A DNA stretch of 64,000 bases from PALG01 sp964495885. Its GTDB lineage: Bacteria; Bacteroidota; Bacteroidia; Flavobacteriales; Flavobacteriaceae. The number at the start of each line of letters is the position of its first letter. Position 1 is the first letter of the stretch. The DNA is taken from assembly GCA_964495885.1 (NCBI GenBank), contig CAZBWO010000002.1:62001-126000 (forward strand), given 5' to 3'. Below the pieces are notes generated by a model. The model did not search any database and was not told the DNA's origin. It saw only the letters and a list, made by a program, of their open reading frames with translations. This document shows, piece after piece, positions 41,334-49,149 of this stretch. Position numbers and translations under genes: made by a program.

Positions 41334-42767
41334 CTAACAATCACTTACGTTTACTTGAACTGCCAATCCGCCCTCACTGGTCTCTTTGTATTTAGAGGTC
41401 ATATCCTTAGCGGTTTCCCACATGGTAGCAATGACCTTGTCCAGTGGAACTTTGGCTTTTGAGGGATCTGCATCCAAAGCCATTTCACATGCGTTGATGG
41501 CTTTTATGGCACCCATCGCATTTCGCTCAATACAAGGAATCTGTACTAAACCGGCAATAGGGTCGCAGGTAAGCCCTAAATGATGTTCCATGGCAATCTC
41601 TGCGGCCATAAGTACTTGGTCTGGTGTTCCGCCCATTAATTCTGCAAGTCCGCCTGCTGCCATGGCAGAAGAGACGCCTATTTCAGCTTGGCAACCTCCC
41701 AATGCGGCACTAATGGTTGCTCCTTTTTTGAAGAGGCTACCGATTTCCCCCGCAACCAATAGGAACTTGCGTACGTCTTCAAAATTGGCATCGTGGTTTT
41801 CAATGACCATATAATACATCATCACAGCAGGAATCACTCCTGCACTTCCGTTGGTGGGAGCAGTAACCACACGGCCTAGTGAAGCATTTACTTCGTTTAC
41901 GGCCAACGCAAAACACGACACCCATTTTAGGATTTGCCGAAATTTCACTTCGGTATCGCGAATGCTTTCAATCCATTCTATGGGGTTTGTATAAGGCCTG
42001 GAACCAATTAGATTTTTGTGGGTATCATAGGAGCGCCGCTGTACATTAAGACCGCCCGGAAGTACTCCTTCGGTATGGCATCCCGTATACATTGAATCCA
42101 GCATCACCTCCCAAATGTTTCTGAGTCCTTCATTGATTTCAGCTTCATTCCGTAGCGATAATTCATTCTGTAACACAATTTCACTTACCGTTTTTCCTTC
42201 TTGCTTGCAGAATGCCAACAATTCATCCCCTTTTTGTACGGGAAAGGGGAAGTGCGCAAATTGTTCTTGTTTTCTAGCCGAACGCTTCCGTTCTTTTTGT
42301 ACAACAAATCCACCGCCAATAGAATAATAGGTGTCTGAAATGCTCTTTCCGTTGTTCAGGACTGCCTTGAAGGTAATTCCATTTGGATGAAAGTCTAAAA
42401 ATCTTCTGTGGAATTTGATGTGTTCCGAAGGGATAAATGCTACTTTATGATGGCCCATAAGTGCAATGGACTGTTGGCGTTCAATGCCCTCAATTGCTGA
42501 AGTGATTTCTTCAATGGGAAAAGTTACCGGATCTGTCCCCAGTAAGCCCATCATCACGGCAATATCTGTGGCATGCCCTTTTCCGGTAAGGGATAATGAG
42601 CCATATAAATGTATTGATACTGCGGAAACTTCTTCTAAAAGTCCCCTGCGCTGCAGTTTTTCCATCCATCGAAGCGCAGCCCTCCACGGACCCAATGTAT
42701 GAGAACTGGATGGGCCCACGCCAATCTTCAGCATATCAAAAACACTAATACTTTCAATGGCTTTCAT
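41334..42767 (-). CDS. sdaA: L-serine ammonia-lyase (iron-sulfur, single chain)
   Basis: The protein has the SdaA/SdaB fused layout: an N-terminal beta domain (ISVFDMLKIGVGPSSSHTLG) and a C-terminal alpha domain with TAPTNGSAGVIPAVMMYY, the 4Fe-4S cysteines around GLTCDPIAGLVQIPC and a final cysteine at the C-terminus (VNVSDC). It converts L-serine to pyruvate and ammonia. The frame can start at 42794 (MKKKPIFVAM) or at 42767. I used the latter, since homologues begin with ISVFDML close to their N-terminus. It diverges from umuD across the operator region. Confidence 0.94.
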   Translation of the reverse strand: MKAIESISVFDMLKIGVGPSSSHTLGPWRAALRWMEKLQRRGLLEEVSAVSIHLYGSLSLTGKGHATDIAVMMGLLGTDPVTFPIEEITSAIEGIERQQSIALMGHHKVAFIPSEHIKFHRRFLDFHPNGITFKAVLNNGKSISDTYYSIGGGFVVQKERKRSARKQEQFAHFPFPVQKGDELLAFCKQEGKTVSEIVLQNELSLRNEAEINEGLRNIWEVMLDSMYTGCHTEGVLPGGLNVQRRSYDTHKNLIGSRPYTNPIEWIESIRDTEVKFRQILKWVSCFALAVNEVNASLGRVVTAPTNGSAGVIPAVMMYYMVIENHDANFEDVRKFLLVAGEIGSLFKKGATISAALGGCQAEIGVSSAMAAGGLAELMGGTPDQVLMAAEIAMEHHLGLTCDPIAGLVQIPCIERNAMGAIKAINACEMALDADPSKAKVPLDKVIATMWETAKDMTSKYKETSEGGLAVQVNVSDC

Positions 42768-42815
42768 AGCTACAAAAATAGGTTTCTTTTTCATGATTTC
42801 TTATAAAAAAGATTA

Positions 42816-42852
42816 TTGGAATATTTCCAAACTTCTATTGGAATATTTCCTA
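42816..42852. promoter_or_regulatory. Tandem operator, TTGGAA-N3-TTCCAA, upstream of umuDC
   Basis: Two copies of the palindrome lie 22 bases apart: TTGGAATATTTCCAA at 42816-42830 (perfect 6-bp arms) and TTGGAATATTTCCTA at 42838-42852 (one mismatch). A TATTTTTG match to the -7 motif begins at 42851 and the umuD ATG is at 42863, so a repressor bound here would cover the promoter. Given the SOS gene downstream, a LexA-type operator is the likely reading. The sites also sit next to the sdaA start on the other strand. Confidence 0.6.
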
Positions 42853-42862
42853 TTTTTGAATT

Positions 42863-43231
42863 ATGGAAAGAACGGCTTCAGGAAAAATACAACGGGTATC
42901 ACATCGCCATGCCCCGGAAGTGTCCAAACAGACAGGATTCCCCAGTGCGGCAACACATTATATGGAGGCGCCCATCGATTTAAACAAGGAGCTTGCCCAA
43001 AACCAAGATGCCACTTTCTTTATACGGGTAGAAGGGGAAGCTTGGGCGGAATATCAGGTTTTTGATGGGGATGTCTTGATCATAGATCGTTCCTTGAAGC
43101 CTTTTCCAAACAGTCTGCTGTTAGTAATAGTGGAGGGTGAGTTTACCCTTCGAAAACAGGAAGAAGGGAAAGAGGGTGAAGATTGGATTTTATGGGGAGT
43201 TGTAACTTATATCATACACCAAGTGTTATGA
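42863..43231 (+). CDS. umuD: UmuD-like protein with lost catalytic dyad
   Basis: The 122-residue protein aligns without gaps to E. coli UmuD from residue 24 through residue 98: TGFPSAATHYMEAPIDLN, then FFIRVEGEAWAEYQVFDGDV and GEFTLRKQ. In E. coli the cleavage site is Cys24-Gly25, the nucleophile Ser60 and the base Lys97. Here the same positions are Thr24-Gly25, Ala60 and Arg97. Self-cleavage to UmuD' should therefore be impossible, while the fold and the dimer-forming elements appear kept. It overlaps umuC by four bases (ATGA). The start at 42863 matches the E. coli N-terminal length. Confidence 0.88.
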   Translation: MERTASGKIQRVSHRHAPEVSKQTGFPSAATHYMEAPIDLNKELAQNQDATFFIRVEGEAWAEYQVFDGDVLIIDRSLKPFPNSLLLVIVEGEFTLRKQEEGKEGEDWILWGVVTYIIHQVL

Positions 43232-44499
43232 TTGCCATGATTGATTGCAATAGCTTTTATGCTTCCTGCGAGCAGGTATTCCGCCCAGATTTATGGGGAA
43301 AACCTGTTGTGGTGCTGAGCAATAACGATGGTTGTGTGATTGCAGCTAATAAAGAAGCAAAGCAACTGGCGCACATTCCAATGTTTGAGCCCGTGTTTAA
43401 AATAAAGGATATTCTGATTAAAAACAACGTGACGTTTTTTTCTTCCAACTATACGCTATACGGGGAGATGTCTCAACGGGTGATGAATATTCTGGGAACT
43501 TTTTCCCCACAGGTGGAAGTGTATAGTATTGATGAGGCTTTTATTGATTTACATGGAATGGATCATTTGGATTTACATTCCTACGGGCATACTATCAAGG
43601 AAACCATTTACCGGAATTTGGGGCTTCCGGTAGGAGTGGGGATTGCCCCCACCAAAGTACTCGCTAAACTGGCAAACCGGATGGCGAAAAAAATTGCTAC
43701 ACATGATCATGTGTTTGTGATGGATACAGAAGCAAAAAGGCGGGAAGCCTTAGAATGGGCCAAGGTAGGGGATATTTGGGGCATTGGAAGAAAACATGCA
43801 AAACGAATTGGGCTTCAAGGGGCGTTGAGTGCTTATGAGTTCACCAAACTGCCCAAGGCCTGGGTGCGCAATGAAATGACGGTAGTTGGGGAACGAATCT
43901 GGCGGGAATTGCAAGGGGATGCCTGTTTGGATATGACCACCATCCCAAAAGCCAAAAAAGCCATCGGTACGGCAAAGTCATTTGGAAAGCGATTGGAAAA
44001 CCTTGAACTTATTGAAGAAGCCTGTGCCTATTATATCACAGAAGTTTCTGAAGTGTTACGTGCCCAAAAATCCTGTGCTACGTATGTACAAGTATTTGTG
44101 CATACCAATTACCACAGCAAAATAGATAGGCAGTATTCCGAAAGTGCAGTAGCGACCTTACCGGTTCCTACCAACAATACCTTTGCACTGATTTCGGAAG
44201 CACGGAAAGTCCTTCGGAAAATCTACAAACCTGGATTCCGTTATAAAAAGGTAGGGGTGAACCTTTGCGGGATCATTCCGCAGGAATATGTACAGGGCAA
44301 TTTATTTGAAACACCTTCCAAAAATCAAAATCCGGCATTAATTCAACTTATAGACCGTTTGAACATGAAATACGGGAAATGCGCTGTGGCTTCCGCCATG
44401 ATTGGTACCCGTATGGAAGAATGGGAACTCATAAAAAAAGAACGCAGCCCCCGTTATACCACTCAGTGGAAGGAGTTGTTGAAGATAAAGATGTATTAA
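43228..44499 (+). CDS. umuC: UmuC-like Y-family translesion DNA polymerase
   Basis: The frame is open from 43183, but ATG at 43228 overlaps the umuD stop (ATGA) and gives MIAMIDCNSFYASCEQVF, the true UmuC start, with 423 residues. Catalytic acidic residues are intact (Asp6 in MIDCNSF, and YSIDEAF). Other motifs are SNNDGCVIAANKEAK and GVGIAPTKVLAKLANRMAK. The helix-hairpin-helix region GDIWGIGRKHAKRIGLQGA and the UmuC-type C-terminal domain follow. It is the polymerase subunit of Pol V, used for error-prone bypass after DNA damage. Confidence 0.95.
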   Translation: MIAMIDCNSFYASCEQVFRPDLWGKPVVVLSNNDGCVIAANKEAKQLAHIPMFEPVFKIKDILIKNNVTFFSSNYTLYGEMSQRVMNILGTFSPQVEVYSIDEAFIDLHGMDHLDLHSYGHTIKETIYRNLGLPVGVGIAPTKVLAKLANRMAKKIATHDHVFVMDTEAKRREALEWAKVGDIWGIGRKHAKRIGLQGALSAYEFTKLPKAWVRNEMTVVGERIWRELQGDACLDMTTIPKAKKAIGTAKSFGKRLENLELIEEACAYYITEVSEVLRAQKSCATYVQVFVHTNYHSKIDRQYSESAVATLPVPTNNTFALISEARKVLRKIYKPGFRYKKVGVNLCGIIPQEYVQGNLFETPSKNQNPALIQLIDRLNMKYGKCAVASAMIGTRMEEWELIKKERSPRYTTQWKELLKIKMY

Positions 44500-44525
44500 T
44501 AATATATGTTTTATATTTAAAAACC

Positions 44526-45035
44526 ATGGGATATAATTTAAAGGCTATTCACAATTGCGGCACTCATACAGAACGAATTTTACAGCAGAACTGTAAAAAC
44601 TGTAGACAGGGTATGTGTCATGAATGCCTTCAAAATCATCCACATTTTTGCCCAGAGTGTTTAATACAGCTTAAAATTGGGAGCTCTCAAAGAAATTCAA
44701 TAATAGAAATAAAATGGATTTTTTGTGGAGGGGCAATAGCAATGACATTATTTTTAATATATGCTTTATTATCGGATATTAAAATTGACTTATACAATGC
44801 ATATTTTTGGTATGTTTTCATTTCCTTCGGTTTAGGTATTTCAATAGTTGGCACCTATTTTATTTTACGGAACTCTGAATTTTATAAAGACCTACAGAAT
44901 ATTCCATTTATCGGATTGAAGCTCACTTTTTTATTTCCTGTTATTGTAACATTGAGTACAGTCCCAATATTTTATTTTTTTTACTTACTATTTGAGATTA
45001 TTGTGCTTCGCATTTTAAAAAAGCCATCTTTATAA
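44526..45035 (+). CDS. B-box-like zinc-binding membrane protein
   Basis: The longer frame from 44379 overlaps umuC and is not credible. ATG at 44526 gives a 169-residue protein. Residues 10-45 contain a Cys/His cluster (HNCGTHTERILQQNC, then CRQGMCHECLQNHPHFCPEC) like a B-box zinc finger. Three or four TM helices follow (WIFCGGAIAMTLFLIYALL onward). Such proteins with a soluble zinc finger and TM tail occur in flavobacteria, but I know no function. It follows umuC by 26 bases and may be read through from it. Confidence 0.75.
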   Translation: MGYNLKAIHNCGTHTERILQQNCKNCRQGMCHECLQNHPHFCPECLIQLKIGSSQRNSIIEIKWIFCGGAIAMTLFLIYALLSDIKIDLYNAYFWYVFISFGLGISIVGTYFILRNSEFYKDLQNIPFIGLKLTFLFPVIVTLSTVPIFYFFYLLFEIIVLRILKKPSL

Positions 45036-45134
45036 GAATCCTTAAGCATAATTTACCCACCCCGTTTTTTGAACAATGAATTTTGAATTGTTTATTTAAG
45101 TAGTCATTGGTTGTGAATATAATCTGTGAAAACA

Positions 45135-45174
45135 TGACAGCCTGTCAGCAGTTTTCCCGTGGCACAATCATTGT
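45135..45174 (+). promoter_or_regulatory. Sigma-54-like promoter and palindrome upstream of dnaK
   Basis: TGGCACAATCATTGT (45160-45174) resembles the -24/-12 sigma-54 consensus (TGGCAC-N5-TTGC), with a T in place of the last C. Just upstream is the palindrome TGACAG-C-CTGTCA (45135-45147). The dnaK ATG is at 45230, giving a leader of about 45 bases. I infer a heat-shock or stress promoter. The remaining 45036-45229 gap shows nothing else I can name. Confidence 0.45.
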
Positions 45175-45229
45175 CATACCCATAACGATTTAAAAATTGA
45201 AACTTTAAAATAATTATAACAATAGCACT

Positions 45230-47149
45230 ATGAGTAAGATAATTGGAATTGACTTAGGGACGACCAACTCTTGCGTTTCGGTGATGGAGGGAAGTGAGCC
45301 TACGGTAATCCCCAACGCAGAAGGGAAACGTACGACACCTTCGGTAATCGCTTTTGTGGAAGGCGGTGAAATAAAAGTAGGGGATCCTGCCAAAAGACAG
45401 GCGGTGACCAATCCTACCAAGACTGTTTCTTCCATCAAAAGATTTATGGGGAATAAATTTTCCGAATCGAAAAAAGAGGTTGAAAATGTTGCCTATGAAG
45501 TTGTAAAGGGAGACAATGACACCCCAAGGGTGGTTATTGATGACCGAAAATATACGCCTCAGGAATTGAGTGCGATGATCCTTCAGAAAATGAAGAAAAC
45601 TGCCGAAGATTACCTTGGGCAGGATGTAGATAGAGCCGTGATCACCGTTCCGGCTTATTTTAATGACAGTCAGCGTCAAGCTACCAAAGAGGCAGGTGAA
45701 ATCGCCGGATTAAAAGTAGAGCGTATCATCAATGAGCCAACGGCAGCTGCTTTGGCGTACGGATTGGACAAAAAAGATACTGACCAGAAGATTGTGGTTT
45801 TCGACTTTGGAGGTGGTACCCATGACGTATCTATCCTTGAATTGGGAGATGGCGTTTTTGAAGTATTATCTACCGATGGGGATACCCACTTGGGTGGTGA
45901 TGATGTAGATAGCAAAATCATTAACTGGTTGGCAGATGAGTTCCAGAAAGAGGAAGATATGGACCTTAGAAAAGATCCTATGGCCCTACAACGTTTGAAA
46001 GAAGCGGCAGAAAAGGCTAAAATTGAATTATCTTCTTCTACTCAAACTGAAATCAACTTGCCTTACGTTACGGCTACTGCAAGTGGTCCTAAGCACTTGG
46101 TGAAAACCTTAAGCCGTGCAAAGTTCGAGCAGCTTATTGAGGATTTGGTAAAAAGAACAATCACTCCTTGTGAGAAAGCGTTGAAAGCAGCCGGTTTGAA
46201 CAAAAGCGATATTGACGAGATTATTTTGGTAGGTGGTTCCACAAGGATTCCTGCTGTACAAAAAGCAGTAGAAGATTTCTTCGGAAAGGCACCAAATAAA
46301 GGAGTAAATCCGGATGAGGTTGTAGCAATTGGAGCCGCTATCCAAGGTGGGGTATTGACTGGTGACGTAAAAGATGTATTGCTGTTGGATGTAACACCAT
46401 TGTCCTTAGGTATTGAAACCATGGGTGGTGTGAACACCAAGCTTATTGAAGCCAACACGACGATTCCTACTAAGAAAAGTCAGGTGTTTAGTACAGCGGC
46501 CGACAACCAGCCTAGTGTGGAAATCCACGTATTGCAAGGAGAGCGTCCTATGGCAGCAGATAATAAAACCATTGGTAGGTTCCACTTAGATGGCATTCCA
46601 CCATCACCAAGAGGGGTGCCTCAAATTGAAGTGACTTTTGATATTGATGCCAACGGAATTATTAAGGTAAGTGCTGAAGATAAAGCGACCGGTAAGAAAC
46701 AGGATATTAGAATTGAAGCTTCTTCTGGCTTGACCGAAGAGGAAATCCAAAAGATGAAGTCTGAAGCCGAAGCCAATGCTGAAGCGGATAAACAAGCCAA
46801 GGAAAAAGTAGACAAAATCAATGAGGCAGATGCCATGATTTTCCAAACGGAAAAACAATTGAAAGAGTTTGGTGATAAGTTAAGCGATGACAAGAAGAAG
46901 CCTATTGAAGATGCTTTGGAGGACTTGAAAAAAGCTTACGAATCTAAAGAGGTAGAAACCATTCAGCCTGCGTTGGATAAAATCAACGAAGCTTGGAAAA
47001 CTGCTTCAGAAGAAATGTACAAAGCGCAAGCAGAAGCCCAACAGGGTGGAGCTGCTCCAGGTGGTGATGCAGGTGCCCAACAGGATACCAGCAGTGAATC
47101 TTCCGAAGGAAGCGATGTAGAAGATGTAGACTTTGAAGAAGTGAAGTAA
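45230..47149 (+). CDS. dnaK: Chaperone DnaK (Hsp70)
   Basis: The 639-residue protein is a complete Hsp70. It has the ATPase motifs IIGIDLGTTNSCVSVMEG, INEPTAAALAYGLDKK and VVFDFGGGTHDVSILELGDG. The linker VLLLDVTPLSLGIETMGG leads to the substrate-binding domain and the helical lid. The C-terminal tail is Gly/Gln/Glu-rich and ends DVEDVDFEEVK. It refolds and disaggregates proteins with DnaJ and GrpE, which are not in this window. It ends with a strong terminator 27 bases later. Confidence 0.98.
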   Translation: MSKIIGIDLGTTNSCVSVMEGSEPTVIPNAEGKRTTPSVIAFVEGGEIKVGDPAKRQAVTNPTKTVSSIKRFMGNKFSESKKEVENVAYEVVKGDNDTPRVVIDDRKYTPQELSAMILQKMKKTAEDYLGQDVDRAVITVPAYFNDSQRQATKEAGEIAGLKVERIINEPTAAALAYGLDKKDTDQKIVVFDFGGGTHDVSILELGDGVFEVLSTDGDTHLGGDDVDSKIINWLADEFQKEEDMDLRKDPMALQRLKEAAEKAKIELSSSTQTEINLPYVTATASGPKHLVKTLSRAKFEQLIEDLVKRTITPCEKALKAAGLNKSDIDEIILVGGSTRIPAVQKAVEDFFGKAPNKGVNPDEVVAIGAAIQGGVLTGDVKDVLLLDVTPLSLGIETMGGVNTKLIEANTTIPTKKSQVFSTAADNQPSVEIHVLQGERPMAADNKTIGRFHLDGIPPSPRGVPQIEVTFDIDANGIIKVSAEDKATGKKQDIRIEASSGLTEEEIQKMKSEAEANAEADKQAKEKVDKINEADAMIFQTEKQLKEFGDKLSDDKKKPIEDALEDLKKAYESKEVETIQPALDKINEAWKTASEEMYKAQAEAQQGGAAPGGDAGAQQDTSSESSEGSDVEDVDFEEVK

Positions 47150-47175
47150 TACACATTCAGCATAGATACACTAAG

Positions 47176-47204
47176 CCCTTATCAAAAAAGATAAGGGTTT
47201 TTTT
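47176..47204 (+). terminator. Rho-independent terminator of dnaK
   Basis: CCCTTATC (47176-47183), a six-A loop and GATAAGGG (47190-47197) form an 8-bp perfect stem followed by seven T residues. It lies 27 bases after the dnaK stop and touches the stop codon of the convergent gene at 47203. Confidence 0.9.
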
Positions 47205-47871
47205 ATGCATTTGCTTTTCGACCTTTATCCATAAGATAGGCTAGTCCTGCGAGTAAAAAATATGAAAACAGTGCAGAAATCGTAAGTCCTTGTAAATCTT
47301 CTGTGGAAGGGAGTAAATAGAAATTGATATAATTTACAGCGATCAAAAAGATAAAGAATATATAGGATAGGTAAATACCCCAGGGTTTTTTAGGTTGTGT
47401 GCGTTTCATGTAATAGGCCCACCCCAAGAATAGTAATACTGCTTCTACGATAAAAGTAGGAAGTTTATAATACCAAAGTCCGAATCCTAGTTTCGGAGGA
47501 CCATACACAAGGGGCAGGTCTGGGGAATGAACAATGAGGTCAATAAACCAATGGGAAAGTACTGCAAGCCCCATGACAATAGCCACTTGATGTTTTCTTA
47601 CGGCATTTTTTTTGGCGGTGAGATAGTATATTAAATAAAATAAGGCTCCCCAAATTACCGAAGCTACCAATCCGTGGGTAAATGGAAATTCCATTTTGAA
47701 ATCATTCACTTGCGTATATCCTTCTACAAACTCTAAGTGCTCAATTCCCATTAACGCAAACGGAAAAAAGAGAATATCCACAAATTGAACGGCAATAAAA
47801 AGCATCCCTAAAGAAGCTTTAGGTTCTTTTCCTTTTAAAGCAAAGGCAACTGCATAATGGCCTACAAACAT
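47203..47871 (-). CDS. YdjM-like membrane protein (putative metal-dependent hydrolase fold)
   Basis: The 222-residue protein begins MFVGHYAVAFALKG, with a histidine near the N-terminus, and has FTHGLVASV and SHWFIDLIVHSPDLPL further on. These histidine and aspartate motifs between five or six TM helices are shared with the LexA-regulated YdjM-type family annotated as metal-dependent hydrolases. No substrate is known. The arrangement is convergent with dnaK. The start at 47871 is ATG and well supported by the first TM helix. Confidence 0.72.
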   Translation of the reverse strand: MFVGHYAVAFALKGKEPKASLGMLFIAVQFVDILFFPFALMGIEHLEFVEGYTQVNDFKMEFPFTHGLVASVIWGALFYLIYYLTAKKNAVRKHQVAIVMGLAVLSHWFIDLIVHSPDLPLVYGPPKLGFGLWYYKLPTFIVEAVLLFLGWAYYMKRTQPKKPWGIYLSYIFFIFLIAVNYINFYLLPSTEDLQGLTISALFSYFLLAGLAYLMDKGRKANA

Positions 47872-47938
47872 GATTTGTTATTTCCCTAAAGATAGAAAAA
47901 ACCTAGAGACGTCTATTTTGGGCTCACTTTTTGGGAGA

Positions 47939-49046
47939 TTATAATTGATCTTCTTTCTCTTTCTGCCCAGTCATCATCAAATAGGCTTTAAGGAACGCAT
48001 CAATATCACCATCTAATACGGCACTGGAGTTAGTGGTTTCTTCATTGGTACGAACATCCTTCACCATCTGGTATGGGTGTAATACATAGTTTCTTATCTG
48101 GCTTCCCCATTCAATAGCCATTTTACTGGCTTCAATTTCGTCCCTTGCCGCTTGCCGCTTCCGAAGCTCTATTTCATACAACTGCGATTTCAACATTTGC
48201 ATGGCCTTTTCGCGGTTTTCCAGTTGGGAACGCGTCTCACTATTATGAATGACAATACCACTAGGATGGTGGGTAAGGATGGCTTTGGTTTCTACCTTGT
48301 TTACATTTTGTCCCCCCGCACCGCTACTTCGGGCGAAGTCCCAGGAAATATCGGCAGGGTTAATATCTACTTCTATAGAATCATCTACCATAGGATAAAC
48401 ATAAACACTGGCAAAACTAGTGTGCCGTTTGGCATTGCTATCAAATGGAGAAATACGTACAAGTCGATGCACCCCATTTTCCCCTTTTAGCCAACCAAAC
48501 GCATATTCCCCATCTATTTCCAATGTTACGGTTTTAATACCAGCCACATCTCCAGCTTGGTGGTTGAGCTCTTTTACTTTATAGCCGTTTTTCTCTGCCC
48601 ACATCAAATACATACGCATCAACATGCTAGCCCAATCACAACTTTCGGTGCCGCCAGCTCCTGCTGTGATTTGCAGTATTGCTGAAAGATCATCCCCTTC
48701 GCTGCTTAGCATGTTTCTAAACTCTAGGTCTTCTATTTGTTGCTTGGCTTTTTCAAAAGCGGCATCTACTTGCGCTTCGGTACCTTCTCCTTCCTTGAGA
48801 AAGTCAAAAAGAATTTCTGCCTCATCTGTAAGGGCTTCGGCTTTTTCAAAATCCTCTACCCATTTTTTGAGGGATCGAAGTTGCTTCATGAATACTTCCG
48901 CTTCTTGCGGATTGTCCCAAAAATGTGGATTGAAGGTTTTTTCTTCGTCGTTGGCGATGGTTACTTTTTTCCCATCAACGTCAAAGATACCTCCTTAACG
49001 CAACCAGGCGATCTCTAAGATCTTTCAATAGATCTGATGTAGTCAT
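47939..49046 (-). CDS. prfB: Peptide chain release factor 2, expressed by programmed +1 frameshift
   Basis: The uninterrupted frame from 48889 to 47939 lacks the real N-terminus. Upstream in another frame, ATG at 49046 starts a 21-codon leader (MTTSDLLKDLRDRLVALRRYL) ending in an in-frame TGA at 48983-48981. Skipping one base at that TGA gives GAC and continues as LDVDGKKVTIANDEEKTF into the main frame, yielding 368 residues. The body has the RF2 codon-recognition and GGQ motifs, the latter seen as SSGAGGQNVNKVETK. It releases peptides at UGA and UAA. RF2 level controls its own synthesis. Confidence 0.96.
48980..48995 (-). promoter_or_regulatory. prfB programmed +1 frameshift site
   Basis: On the minus strand the codons read AGG AGG TAT CTT TGA C (from 48995 down to 48980). 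AGGAGG acts as an internal Shine-Dalgarno, CTT is the slippery codon, and TGA followed by C is the weakly terminated stop. This is the classic autoregulatory signal of prfB, matching the E. coli site but for one base in the Shine-Dalgarno part. Confidence 0.96.
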
Positions 49047-49149
49047 TGTGATGATAATTTCAGCAAAAATAGAATTTAACAAGTCACTGTAAAAGTTCTT
49101 TCAGTAAATTTTAATAGTTTTAGAGGCTAAAAATCTGGGAAACAAACCT

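Noticed and set aside
42851..42865. A leaderless umuD transcript from the TATTTTTG motif
   Set aside because: The motif would place the start of transcription at the ATG, but no -33 partner is found at the right distance, so the evidence is too weak for a claim.
44379..44525. N-terminal extension of the B-box-like protein overlapping umuC
   Set aside because: The extension overlaps 121 bases of a well-supported umuC and reads as a frame-shifted shadow. ATG at 44526 gives a clean zinc-finger start.
45254..46893. Several long frames on the minus strand under dnaK
   Set aside because: They mirror the strong codon bias of dnaK and contain no recognisable domain. dnaK itself is complete and conserved on the plus strand.
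47939..48889. prfB might be a truncated pseudogene, as its main frame lacks an N-terminus
   Set aside because: A leader peptide ending in the classical frameshift site joins to the main frame and restores a full-length RF2.
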